Below are positions 7,938-15,413 of a DNA stretch of 28,507 nt, in pieces. How positions within the stretch are numbered: position 1 is the stretch's first letter; every line of letters begins with the position of its first letter. This DNA comes from an uncultured Oscillibacter sp. GTDB lineage: Bacteria; Bacillota; Clostridia; Oscillospirales; Oscillospiraceae. Where the stretch lies: the NCBI GenBank assembly GCA_946183175.1, contig CAMHBH010000008.1, positions 1 through 28,507 on the forward strand, read 5' to 3'. The translations under genes were made by a program, and so were the position numbers. The notes below the pieces were generated by a model, which was given only the letters and a program-made list of their open reading frames with translations, made no database searches and was not told the DNA's origin.

Positions 7938-7971
7938 CATAAGAATATCGGCCGGCGGCGCGGAAAATTAA
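7938..7971 (-). promoter_or_regulatory. Sigma-28 (FliA/SigD) type promoter
   Basis: On the minus strand TTAA (7968-7971), a 15-base spacer and GCCGATAT (7945-7952) fit the SigD consensus TAAA-N15-GCCGATAT with one mismatch, in the -35 box. Transcription would start near 7938, giving a leader of about 26 bases to the ATG at 7912. It lies in the 74-base gap between glpK and the YjfB-like gene. Confidence 0.8.
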
Positions 7972-7986
7972 GAGGTACGGCGGAAA

Positions 7987-9486
7987 TCAGTTGTCCTCGT
8001 CCCACGACATCGCGCGCGTAACGGCCTTCTGCCAGCCGCGCCGGAGGGTTTCGCGTTCCCGCGGCGGCATTCCCGGCTCGTAGCGGGCCTCTACGGCCCA
8101 GTGCTTGCGGAGGTCGTCGCGGTCGCGCCAGAAGCCGACGGCCAGTCCGGCCAGACACGCCGCGCCAAGGGCGGTCGTCTCCTGTACGCGCGGGCGGAGC
8201 ACCGGGCGGTCGATGATGTCGGACTGGAACTGCATGAGGAAGCGGTTGGCCGAGGCCCCGCCGTCCGCGCGGAGTTCCGGAAACGTGATTCCGGTATCCT
8301 GTTCCATGGCGTGGAGCACGTCGGCGGTCTGGTAGGCGATGGATTCTAACGTAGCGCGGATAATATGGTTCCGCCCCGCGCCGCGCGTGAGGCCTACAAT
8401 CACGCCGCGCGCGTACATGTCCCAGTAGGGCGCGCCGAGGCCCGTAAACGCCGGCACGACGTACACGCCGCCGCTGTCCGGGACTTTGCGGGCGAAGTAT
8501 TCGGTATCGGCGGCGTCGTGGATGAAGTGGAGCTCGTCGCGGAGCCACTGCACCGCCGCCCCGCCGATGAATACGCTTCCCTCCAGGGCGTACTGTATTT
8601 TCCCGCCCAGCCCCACGGCAATCGTGGTGATGAGGCCGCGCTGACTTTGTACGCGCCGCTCCCCGGTGTTCATGAGGAGGAAACAGCCCGTGCCGTAGGT
8701 ATTCTTGGCCTGACCCTCGTCGAAACAGGTCTGCCCGAAGAGCGCGGCCTGCTGGTCTCCGGCGATTCCGGCGATTGGAATTTCCGCGCCCTGTACGCGA
8801 ACCGTGCCGTAGACCTGACTGCACGGGTAGACCTCCGGGAGTATCGACATGGGGATGTGGAGGCGCTCGCAGATGGCCTTGTCCCAGCACAGGTTTCCGA
8901 TGTCGTACAACATGGTACGGCTTGCGTTGGTGTAGTCGGTGACATGTACCGCGCCGCCCGTGAGTTTCCAGACAAGCCACGTATCCACGGTGCCGAACAG
9001 CAATTGACCGCGCTCGGCCTTCTCGCGCGCGCCGGGGACGTTGTCGAGAATCCACTGTATTTTCGTCGCGGAAAAGTAGGCGTCAATCAGTAATCCGGTG
9101 TGTTCGCGGACGTAGTCGGCGAAAGCGGCGTCTTTCTGCAACTCCTCGCACCGCGCCGCTGTCCGGCGGCACTGCCAGACAATCGCGTTGCAGATGGGCC
9201 TTCCGGTGTTCCTGTCCCACAGGATGGTTGTTTCCCGCTGGTTCGTAATGCCAATGGCGGCAATCTCCCGGGGGTCAACCCCGCTTTGCGCGAGAACCTC
9301 GTGCAACACCCCGTACTGACTGGAATAAATCTCCATGGGGTCGTGTTCTACCCAGCCGGGGCGGGGGTAATGCTGTGTGAACTCCCGCTGCGCCACGGAG
9401 ACCATATTCTGGTCGCGGTCGAACAGAATACAGCGACTGCTCGTCGTGCCCTGGTCGAGCGCGAGGACGTACTTCTTTTCGCTCAT
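7987..9486 (-). CDS. glpK: Glycerol kinase
   Basis: GlpK phosphorylates glycerol to glycerol 3-phosphate with ATP in the cytoplasm. The 499-residue protein has the usual length and the FGGY-kinase landmarks: the phosphate loop LALDQGTTSSR (8-18), the conserved NTYGTGCFLLMNTGE segment, YALEGSVF and a GLGAPYWD motif. I take ATG at 9486 because GGAGG lies 6 bases upstream; a longer form has no support. It begins 16 bases after the EAL-HDOD gene and is in the same direction, so it is probably the last gene of the flagellar operon. No glpF, glpD or glpP is nearby, which is unusual because glpK is commonly next to them. The enzyme looks intact. Confidence 0.96.
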   Translation of the reverse strand: MSEKKYVLALDQGTTSSRCILFDRDQNMVSVAQREFTQHYPRPGWVEHDPMEIYSSQYGVLHEVLAQSGVDPREIAAIGITNQRETTILWDRNTGRPICNAIVWQCRRTAARCEELQKDAAFADYVREHTGLLIDAYFSATKIQWILDNVPGAREKAERGQLLFGTVDTWLVWKLTGGAVHVTDYTNASRTMLYDIGNLCWDKAICERLHIPMSILPEVYPCSQVYGTVRVQGAEIPIAGIAGDQQAALFGQTCFDEGQAKNTYGTGCFLLMNTGERRVQSQRGLITTIAVGLGGKIQYALEGSVFIGGAAVQWLRDELHFIHDAADTEYFARKVPDSGGVYVVPAFTGLGAPYWDMYARGVIVGLTRGAGRNHIIRATLESIAYQTADVLHAMEQDTGITFPELRADGGASANRFLMQFQSDIIDRPVLRPRVQETTALGAACLAGLAVGFWRDRDDLRKHWAVEARYEPGMPPRERETLRRGWQKAVTRAMSWDEDN

Positions 9487-9502
9487 CGTGCGCCTCCGTG
9501 GG

Positions 9503-10777
9503 TCACTGCTCAAATTCCTGCATACTCTTCCAGAGGGTGTCGGCGGCCTCCATGGCCTCGAAGTAGATGCCCGTGAGAATCCCGGCGGGAATCTGCAACT
9601 GCGCGGCCAGGCGGCTGACTTCTGTCCAGTCGGCGCTCTCGTAGCTCAGAATCATGCGGTAGAGCATGCCGGACGCGCCCTGCTGGTACAACAGCGCGTT
9701 GCGGATTTCGTCGGCAATCGGGAGCGCGGCGAGGATATCGGCGAGGGGGGCGTCAATCAAAAACTGGAGCGTGGAGAACATGCCCAGCAGGTACGCCTCC
9801 CCGCGCGAGAGCGGCACGACGCGCGTATAGTTCATGAGGTCGCTGCAGAAGTTCGCGCGGATGAGCGACAGCTTCAGGAACTCTTCAAAGAACGGGTCAA
9901 GTCCGCCGTCGTTGCTTCCACTGCCTACGCTAAGCAGGTAAATCCACTGCTTCAACTGCTCGATTCCGAGTTTCATAATGGCCTGCTGTACGGAAGTCGT
10001 GCGGTTGCGGGTGGCGTACTGGACGGAGTTGGCGACGCGGAGGAGGGCGTAAGTCAGGGAGGCGTCGGTGGAGATAATCTGCTCGATTTCGGCCATATTG
10101 GGCTCGTCGCGGGTGACGGCGACCATAAGGCGGAAGAAACTGCTCTGCAGATAACTGCTCCCGTGGGTTTTGGTGGCGAGGCGTTCGGCGACGGCGGGGC
10201 CTTCGAGGGCGTGTACCCCGGCGCTGACGGCCTTCCGGTAGAGTTCGTCGCTGTCGATTTCCGTCGCGATACAGTGCTTCCCGATATTTCCGGCAATCTC
10301 AATAATATTGCGGAGGGTCTCGTCGTTGAGGGTGTGCATATTGAGACGGAGGTAGTCGATAGAGTCGAGGATGTCGAGGTAGCGCGGCGCGAACTGGAAC
10401 TCGTTGACGGCAATCCGGTAGCCCTCCTTCTGGTACATCTGCACGAAGTGCATGGCCAGCGGGTGAATGATTACGCTGTCGTCGATTTGAATCACGAGGT
10501 CGGGCGGGTCGAACAGGCGCGGAACCTTTTTCATCAACAGCGTGGTGGTGAAGGTCATGAAATTGAGGGAGCCTTTGAGGGCCTTTTCCGAATTTTGAGT
10601 GAGGAAATTGTAGATAGCGTCGGCAACAGCGAACTCGTTGACGGTGCCGTCCTGGGCGGACGCCCCGCCCATGCCGCCGTAGAGTTCGTTTTCTCCGTAG
10701 TAGAGGATTTCGTGCCCGATAACCTGATGTTTGGTATTCTTAATCGGCTGTCTGACGATATAGTTGTTAGTTGCCAT
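9503..10777 (-). CDS. EAL-HDOD protein with degenerate EAL domain
   Basis: A 424-residue cytoplasmic protein. Residues about 5-200 have the EAL fold and about 205-424 an HDOD domain, the architecture of YuxH/CdgJ-type regulators. The EAL catalytic set is lost: the EAL/ExLxR position reads HEILYYG, the DDFG loop reads VNEFQFA and the KID strand reads LRLNM. It is therefore very unlikely to cleave cyclic-di-GMP and might bind it or a protein partner instead. Relatives in other bacteria affect motility. The ATG at 10777 has GAGGAGG 6 bases upstream. It follows cheV by 32 bases and precedes glpK, which places it in the chemotaxis end of the operon. Confidence 0.85.
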   Translation of the reverse strand: MATNNYIVRQPIKNTKHQVIGHEILYYGENELYGGMGGASAQDGTVNEFAVADAIYNFLTQNSEKALKGSLNFMTFTTTLLMKKVPRLFDPPDLVIQIDDSVIIHPLAMHFVQMYQKEGYRIAVNEFQFAPRYLDILDSIDYLRLNMHTLNDETLRNIIEIAGNIGKHCIATEIDSDELYRKAVSAGVHALEGPAVAERLATKTHGSSYLQSSFFRLMVAVTRDEPNMAEIEQIISTDASLTYALLRVANSVQYATRNRTTSVQQAIMKLGIEQLKQWIYLLSVGSGSNDGGLDPFFEEFLKLSLIRANFCSDLMNYTRVVPLSRGEAYLLGMFSTLQFLIDAPLADILAALPIADEIRNALLYQQGASGMLYRMILSYESADWTEVSRLAAQLQIPAGILTGIYFEAMEAADTLWKSMQEFEQ

Positions 10778-10809
10778 TAGGTTTCCTCCTCACCCGGCTG
10801 TGTCCGGTT

Positions 10810-11739
10810 TCAACTGTCCCTGTCCGTCAGGAGTTCGTCGATGACGGCGACGAGGTGTCCGATTTCGGGCTTGCTGAGCTGTTCGTCTGCGCCCAGTTCG
10901 CGGCCCTTGGCGCGCATTTCCTCGGTAATCAGGGATGAGAAAATCACCACGGGGGTATTTTTCAACTGCGCGTCGCTCTTGATGAGCTTCGTCAGGCGGT
11001 GCCCGTCCATCTGCGGCATTTCGATGTCGGTGATGACGAGGGAGAGGTTGCCTTCAACCTTGCCGGCCTTCTTCAGCTTCGTGACGTACTCCCACAGGTC
11101 GAGGCCGTTGCTGAATACGTTCAGATTCGTGTAGCCGGCCTTCATGAGGGCGTCGCGGATGAGCTTCGAGAGAAGCGCGGAGTCCTCGGCGACGAGAATC
11201 GGGTACTCCTTGCGCTCGCGCTCGCCCAACTGCTCGATTTCGTCCATCTGAATGGACGTTTCGGGGGCGATTTCGGCGATAATGCGCTCAAAGTCCAGAA
11301 TCGTGACGAGCTGGTTGTTGCACTGCGCGATACCCGTCGCGACGCTCTCCCCCGACCCGCTGATGGTCTTGTCGGGCTTCTGGATGTCCGTCCACGAAAT
11401 GCGGCTGATTCCGATGACGGTATGCACGCGGAAGGCAATCGTCATTTTGTTGAAGTTGGTGATAATGAACAGGTCTTTCTCGCCGGGGTCGCCGTCGTGG
11501 CCGAGGTAGCGCGGGAGGTTGACGACGGTAATCACGGTGTCGCGGGGCTTGATAATGCCCTCTACGGCGGGGTGCGTGTGCGGCATGGCCTTTACGTGGA
11601 CGGAGAGAATGATTTCGTTGACCTTCGCCACGTTGATTCCGTAGAGGTTCCCGGCGATGGTGAACTCCATGATTTCGATTTCGTTGGTGCCGGATTCCAG
11701 CAGGATTTCGTTCTTGTCGTTTTTATCAGCCTTTGCCAT
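10810..11739 (-). CDS. cheV: Chemotaxis coupling protein CheV (CheW plus receiver)
   Basis: CheV links chemoreceptors to CheA and helps adaptation through its own phosphorylation. The 309-residue protein has an N-terminal CheW-like domain (about 20-160) and a C-terminal receiver (about 178-305). The receiver has the acidic pocket AED (184-186), the phosphorylated Asp at about 238 in ITDIEMPQMDG, Ser 268-269 and the lysine of LSKPE at about 290. The ATG at 11739 has GGAAGGAG 10 bases upstream. It follows cheD by 36 bases. No cheW is present in the window, so CheV may be the main coupler encoded by this operon, though cheW may lie elsewhere. Confidence 0.95.
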   Translation of the reverse strand: MAKADKNDKNEILLESGTNEIEIMEFTIAGNLYGINVAKVNEIILSVHVKAMPHTHPAVEGIIKPRDTVITVVNLPRYLGHDGDPGEKDLFIITNFNKMTIAFRVHTVIGISRISWTDIQKPDKTISGSGESVATGIAQCNNQLVTILDFERIIAEIAPETSIQMDEIEQLGERERKEYPILVAEDSALLSKLIRDALMKAGYTNLNVFSNGLDLWEYVTKLKKAGKVEGNLSLVITDIEMPQMDGHRLTKLIKSDAQLKNTPVVIFSSLITEEMRAKGRELGADEQLSKPEIGHLVAVIDELLTDRDS

Positions 11740-11775
11740 AGTTTCCCAACTCCTTCCAGTCGATGGCAGACGGTC

Positions 11776-12270
11776 TCACAGGATAATCAGGGGCTGACCG
11801 TAGGCGCGGATTTGGCCCTGCCCGGTCGCGGGGAAAAAGGACAGCGTGCGGGCCACGGTGCCGCCCACGTTTTCCGAGACGATGTGGATGCCCTCGCGGC
11901 GGAGGTTCATGTGTACGCTTTCGATGTTCCGCTGTCCGATGTTGCCCAGGCCGGTACTGCCCGAGACCTCGAACATCTTCGCGCCCCCGGCGATTTTGGC
12001 CACGAGGCGGTTTTTCCGCGCGCCGCGCGCCTCCAACTGCCGGATGGTCTCCTTGATACCGGTATCGGCGTACTTCATCGTGTTTTTCCGCCCCGCTTCC
12101 ATGTTGATGGGGAGCATAATGTGAATCAGTGCCGCCAGTTTCACGGCCGGGTCGTACAGGCATATGCCAATACAGGAGCCCAGCGCGTAGGTAATCAATT
12201 CGCCGTCCCATTGCAACATTTTCATGTCGGCGATTCCGACGGTTAATTTTTGTGGGGCCTGATTCATCAT
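11776..12270 (-). CDS. cheD: Chemoreceptor glutamine deamidase CheD
   Basis: CheD deamidates glutamines on chemoreceptors and, in Bacillota, binds CheC and raises its phosphatase activity. The 164-residue protein keeps the catalytic cysteine in GSCIG (Cys 33) and the histidine in ALIHIMLP (His 50). The start ATG at 12270 overlaps the cheC stop by four bases (ATGA); an immediately following ATG is equally possible, and the ribosome site is weak (TTGGA), so coupling to cheC is likely. An upstream extension of 30 residues lies over cheC and is not used by relatives. The cheC-cheD pair is a standard partner arrangement. Confidence 0.95.
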   Translation of the reverse strand: MMNQAPQKLTVGIADMKMLQWDGELITYALGSCIGICLYDPAVKLAALIHIMLPINMEAGRKNTMKYADTGIKETIRQLEARGARKNRLVAKIAGGAKMFEVSGSTGLGNIGQRNIESVHMNLRREGIHIVSENVGGTVARTLSFFPATGQGQIRAYGQPLIIL

Positions 12271-12890
12271 TCCAACACGCCCAGCTTTCTTAACAGGAAA
12301 TTCAGCGACCGGACATCCGGGGATAGCAACAGCCGGCACGGCACAACCTGATTGTCGCACATGAAGTTTCCGCCGATGGTCATGAGGTAGTCGGACTGCC
12401 CGCCGTACTCCGCCATAGGTACGGCCAGAATCGCGCCCTGCATGTCCACGGACAGGCTCGGCACGGTCAGCTCTACGGAAATGTCGGCCAGTCCGGACAG
12501 CGCGTTGATAAAGGTCGAAATCATGATGTTCCCGATTTCAATCAGCGCGGAGCGCTCGAGTTCCTTCAAGTCCTCGTAGTCGTGGACTTCCTCGGAGAGC
12601 ATACTGCTTAACACCAGGTTGACGAACTCCAGCGACTGCACGGAGAGCATGATTCCGGTCATCTGCCCGCTGATACGCACCATGACGCCCGCGGTAATGG
12701 TCTCGGGGCCGCCAATCCACTCGATGGCCTCGTTGTAGCCCATAATGCGGACTTCCGGGAGCGTGATTCGGACGTTGCGCCCCAGCATGACGGACAGCGC
12801 GGCGGCGGCGTTCCCGGTTCCGATACTCCCGATTTCGCGCAGGGTATCGATTTCCAGGGTTGACAGTTCGTGGTAGTTTTTGATTTCCAA
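12267..12890 (-). CDS. cheC: CheY-P phosphatase CheC
   Basis: CheC removes phosphate from CheY-P and forms a feedback loop with CheD. The 207-residue protein has two copies of the phosphatase helix. The second copy reads EIGNIMIST and keeps the Glu and Asn; the first reads REIGSIGTGNAA, with Ser at residue 22 where Asn is expected, so this site is probably impaired. The start is TTG at 12890: an in-frame TAG lies just upstream and no ATG fits. AGGTGG is only 4 bases before TTG, a short spacing that may limit translation. It follows flgG by 28 bases and overlaps cheD by four. Confidence 0.94.
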   Translation of the reverse strand: MEIKNYHELSTLEIDTLREIGSIGTGNAAAALSVMLGRNVRITLPEVRIMGYNEAIEWIGGPETITAGVMVRISGQMTGIMLSVQSLEFVNLVLSSMLSEEVHDYEDLKELERSALIEIGNIMISTFINALSGLADISVELTVPSLSVDMQGAILAVPMAEYGGQSDYLMTIGGNFMCDNQVVPCRLLLSPDVRSLNFLLRKLGVLE

Positions 12891-12918
12891 ATCTCCACCT
12901 GCTTTCTATATCGCGCGG

Positions 12919-13701
12919 TCAGCGCAAGCCGTTGACCGTGGTTGTGATTTCGTCGGAGGTCTGCACCATGCGCAACATGTACTGGAAGGAACGCTGTGAT
13001 TCGATGACTTTCGCCAGTTCGTAGGCGTAATCGACGTTGGACACTTCGAGGTAGCCCTGTACGATTCTCCCGTCGGCGGGGGCGGGGGCACCGTTCTTGT
13101 CCTGCGGGATGAAGCCGCTCAGGCCCTCGCTCTGCATGCCGTCGTGGTTGACGAAGTCGAAAAGCCCGATAGAGAGGTCTTTCCCCAGCCCGACATCGTT
13201 CACGGGGTCGGCAACGGTGATGGGCCGCCCGTCCGTGCCGATGACGTAGCGCCCGTTGCCGTCGGAGAGGTACCACGTCGTGACAATCTCCGGTTCGGGG
13301 GCCTCGGCCCCTTCCTCGGCGTCCTCGTCGATTTCCGGCTCGATGGTCTCCACGACGTTCGAGAGCGCGAAGGAACCCTCGCGGGTGTAGGTGTACTCCC
13401 CGGTGGTGGGATTCAGGAGCGCGAAGAAGCCGTTGCCCTCGATTCCGTAATCGAGGGGGCGTTCGGTGCCCCAGAAGCCGCTCGGAGAGAGGTCTACTTG
13501 GTCGGCCTCCAGCCGGGAGCCGACGCCGCGCTGTAACGTCTCGTCAATCCCCCGCACGCCCCCGGTCATGAGCGTCTGGAAGTCGGGACGGCGCGCGCGG
13601 AAGCCGTAGTTGTTGACGTTGGCGATATTGTTGGCGTGTACGTCGAGGCGGCGCTGCTGCTGGTGCGCGCCGACGGCGGCGGTGTAAAAGGATACGTCCA
13701 T
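12919..13701 (-). CDS. flgG: Flagellar distal rod protein, FlgG family
   Basis: A 260-residue axial protein that is exported through the flagellar type III gate and packs into the rod beneath the hook. The N-terminal rod motif LDVHANNIANVNNYGFRA and the C-terminal helix (AYELAKVIESQRSFQYMLRMVQTSDEITTTVNGLR in part) are typical. No Sec signal is present, as expected. Residues about 116-135 are an acidic Glu/Pro/Ala-rich insert (EIDEDAEEGAEAPEPE) between the D0/D1 parts that the usual rod proteins lack. ATG at 13701 has TAAGGAG 8 bases upstream. It follows a related gene by 51 bases; which of the pair is truly FlgG and which FlgF is by general resemblance only. Confidence 0.88.
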   Translation of the reverse strand: MDVSFYTAAVGAHQQQRRLDVHANNIANVNNYGFRARRPDFQTLMTGGVRGIDETLQRGVGSRLEADQVDLSPSGFWGTERPLDYGIEGNGFFALLNPTTGEYTYTREGSFALSNVVETIEPEIDEDAEEGAEAPEPEIVTTWYLSDGNGRYVIGTDGRPITVADPVNDVGLGKDLSIGLFDFVNHDGMQSEGLSGFIPQDKNGAPAPADGRIVQGYLEVSNVDYAYELAKVIESQRSFQYMLRMVQTSDEITTTVNGLR

Positions 13702-13752
13702 AAAGCCACTCCTTACGGCGGTATGTGCAAAAGCTGTCCCTACACAAATACC

Positions 13753-14637
13753 TTACGACAGCCGCCCGACTTCCTGCGTGACGCGGTTGAGCACGTTGTC
13801 GTAGATTTTGATGGCCTCGGCGGCGCTCTGGTAGACGCGTTGCGTGCTTATCATCTCGGTCATTTCCTTCACCCAGTCGATGTTCGAGCGCTCTACCCAC
13901 CCGTTCAGGACAGGCGTTGCGGCGGGCTGTCCCTCCTGTTCGGCGGTGAACATCCCGTAATCGTCTTTTTCGAGGGCGGTTTCGTCGTCGCCGAACGTGA
14001 ACACGCCGATTCGCCCCAGAAAGCCCCCGGTTTTCGTGAACAGTCCGCCGTAGCCGTCTGTGTCGAACTGGTCGGTCACGAGGCGGATGGGCTCAAATGT
14101 CTGACTGAGCACGCGGCCCTGGTTGGGGAGTGTCAGATAGCCCTCGTTGTCGAGGGAGAAACTCCCCGCGCGCGTGTAGACGATGCCGCGCCGCACGTCG
14201 GGCCAGCCCTCCGGATACCCCCGGCCTTCCGGCTCTACGGGGGTCTCGGGTTCTTCCGCTTCCTCCGGATTTTCTCCCAGAATCCCGGGTTCCTCGGGTT
14301 CTTCCGGTACGGCGTTCGGGTCGCCCGTCTGAATCGCGAAGTAGCCGGGGCCGTTGATGGCGAAGTCCAGCGGTAAAACCGTGTTGTCGAGACTGCCCTG
14401 TGAGAAGTCGGTGTAGAGCTGACTTGGCGCGCTAATCCAGCTCTGCTCGCCGATTTCCGTGTAATTTTTCGTCTTGTTCCCGACGAGTTCCCACATGACG
14501 TTCTCGAAGGTGGAGCCGGTAAAACGGTCGGTCTTGAATCCCGCCGTGGCGGCGTTTGCCATATTGTTGGAAATCACGTCCAAATGCCGCCCGTGCGTCA
14601 GCATGGCGGAAGTCAAATTGTAGAAGCCCTTGACCAT
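13753..14637 (-). CDS. flgF: Flagellar rod protein, FlgF/FlgG family
   Basis: A 294-residue axial protein with the rod motif LDVISNNMANAATAGFK near the N-terminus and the C-terminal helix MTEMISTQRVYQSAAEAIK that packs in D0. It is likely to be the proximal/distal rod partner of the gene that follows. Residues about 104-145 form a Pro/Glu-rich acidic insert (four or five EEP/EPE repeats such as VPEEPEEPG and EEAEEPETPVEPEG) not normal for the family. ATG at 14637 has AAAGGA 8 bases upstream. It begins 17 bases after the sigma-28 gene, so rod protein production is tied to the early flagellar transcript. The flgF name is tentative. Confidence 0.85.
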   Translation of the reverse strand: MVKGFYNLTSAMLTHGRHLDVISNNMANAATAGFKTDRFTGSTFENVMWELVGNKTKNYTEIGEQSWISAPSQLYTDFSQGSLDNTVLPLDFAINGPGYFAIQTGDPNAVPEEPEEPGILGENPEEAEEPETPVEPEGRGYPEGWPDVRRGIVYTRAGSFSLDNEGYLTLPNQGRVLSQTFEPIRLVTDQFDTDGYGGLFTKTGGFLGRIGVFTFGDDETALEKDDYGMFTAEQEGQPAATPVLNGWVERSNIDWVKEMTEMISTQRVYQSAAEAIKIYDNVLNRVTQEVGRLS

Positions 14638-14654
14638 AATACCGTCCTTTCCCG

Positions 14655-15413
14655 TCAGATGGAGTCGGAGAGAAGCACCTTTAACTTTTGCAGTGCGCGG
14701 GTGTGAATCTGCGAGGCGCGCGCGTGGCTGACGCCCAATACCGCCGCGATATCTTTCATTTTCATATTTTTCTGGTAGTAGAGCGACAAGACAATCTGCT
14801 CGTTCTCCCGGAGGGTGGAAATCGCTTTCGAGAGGGTTTCGAGAAGCTCCTGCCGCTCTACGACTTCATCCGGGGAGGAATCCGGGGCCGTGCGGTCGTG
14901 GTTCGACAACTGGTCACAGCCTTCCAGCGTCTCCTCCAGCGACACGACGCTGTACATGGACGCGTTCGCCATGATATCCTGATATTCCTCGTCGGAGATG
15001 TGGAGGTGTTCGGCGACTTCGTGTTCCGTGGGGAAGCGTCCGAGTTTGCTGTAGAGTTCGGCGTTGGCCTGTTCGATTTCGCGGGCGCGGCGGCGAATCG
15101 GGCGCGGAACCCAGTCCTGTTGCCGCGCGAGGTCAATAATCATGCCCCGGATACGCTTGGCGACGTAGGTCTCAAATTTGCCGATGGATGGGTCGTACTT
15201 GTCGACGGCGCGCGCGAGGACAATCAGGCCCTCGTTGATGATGTCGTCGAGCTGCGCGAACCCGCTGTAGACGCCCTGAATCTGAAGGGCGATATTCCGG
15301 ATGGTTCCGGTGTACCTCATGACGATTTCCCACTTCAATTCTTCCGAAGGGTTCCTCCTGTACTCCCGAAAGAGTTCTTCCGTCGTCATTTTCTCGTAAT
15401 CGTCGTGTTTCAT
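14655..15413 (-). CDS. fliA: Flagellar sigma factor sigma-28 (FliA/SigD)
   Basis: FliA directs RNA polymerase to late flagellar and motility promoters. The 252-residue protein shows region 2 (LDDIINEGLIVLARAVDKYDP and FETYVAKRIRGMIIDLARQQDWVPRPIRR), region 3, and region 4 with the helix-turn-helix KDIAAVLGVSHARASQIHTRAL. The start ATG at 15413 overlaps the flhA stop by four bases, so synthesis is coupled to the export gate. A promoter that fits this factor is found in front of the YjfB-like gene in the same window. The anti-sigma factor FlgM is not in the window. Confidence 0.96.
   Translation of the reverse strand: MKHDDYEKMTTEELFREYRRNPSEELKWEIVMRYTGTIRNIALQIQGVYSGFAQLDDIINEGLIVLARAVDKYDPSIGKFETYVAKRIRGMIIDLARQQDWVPRPIRRRAREIEQANAELYSKLGRFPTEHEVAEHLHISDEEYQDIMANASMYSVVSLEETLEGCDQLSNHDRTAPDSSPDEVVERQELLETLSKAISTLRENEQIVLSLYYQKNMKMKDIAAVLGVSHARASQIHTRALQKLKVLLSDSI

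Noticed and set aside
9487..9513. Longer glpK form starting at 9513
   Set aside because: The first nine residues would overlap the previous stop and lie across the ribosome site used by ATG 9486.
9377..10780. 467-residue plus-strand open frame opposite the EAL-HDOD gene
   Set aside because: It mirrors a GC-rich gene on the minus strand, has no ribosome site and the product is Val/Glu/Gly-rich without known motifs. Several other long plus-strand frames (for example 10999-12246 and 25538-26710) have the same cause.
11776..12360. Longer cheD form starting at 12360
   Set aside because: The extra 30 residues overlap cheC and do not match CheD proteins; the ATGA overlap at 12270 gives the normal length.
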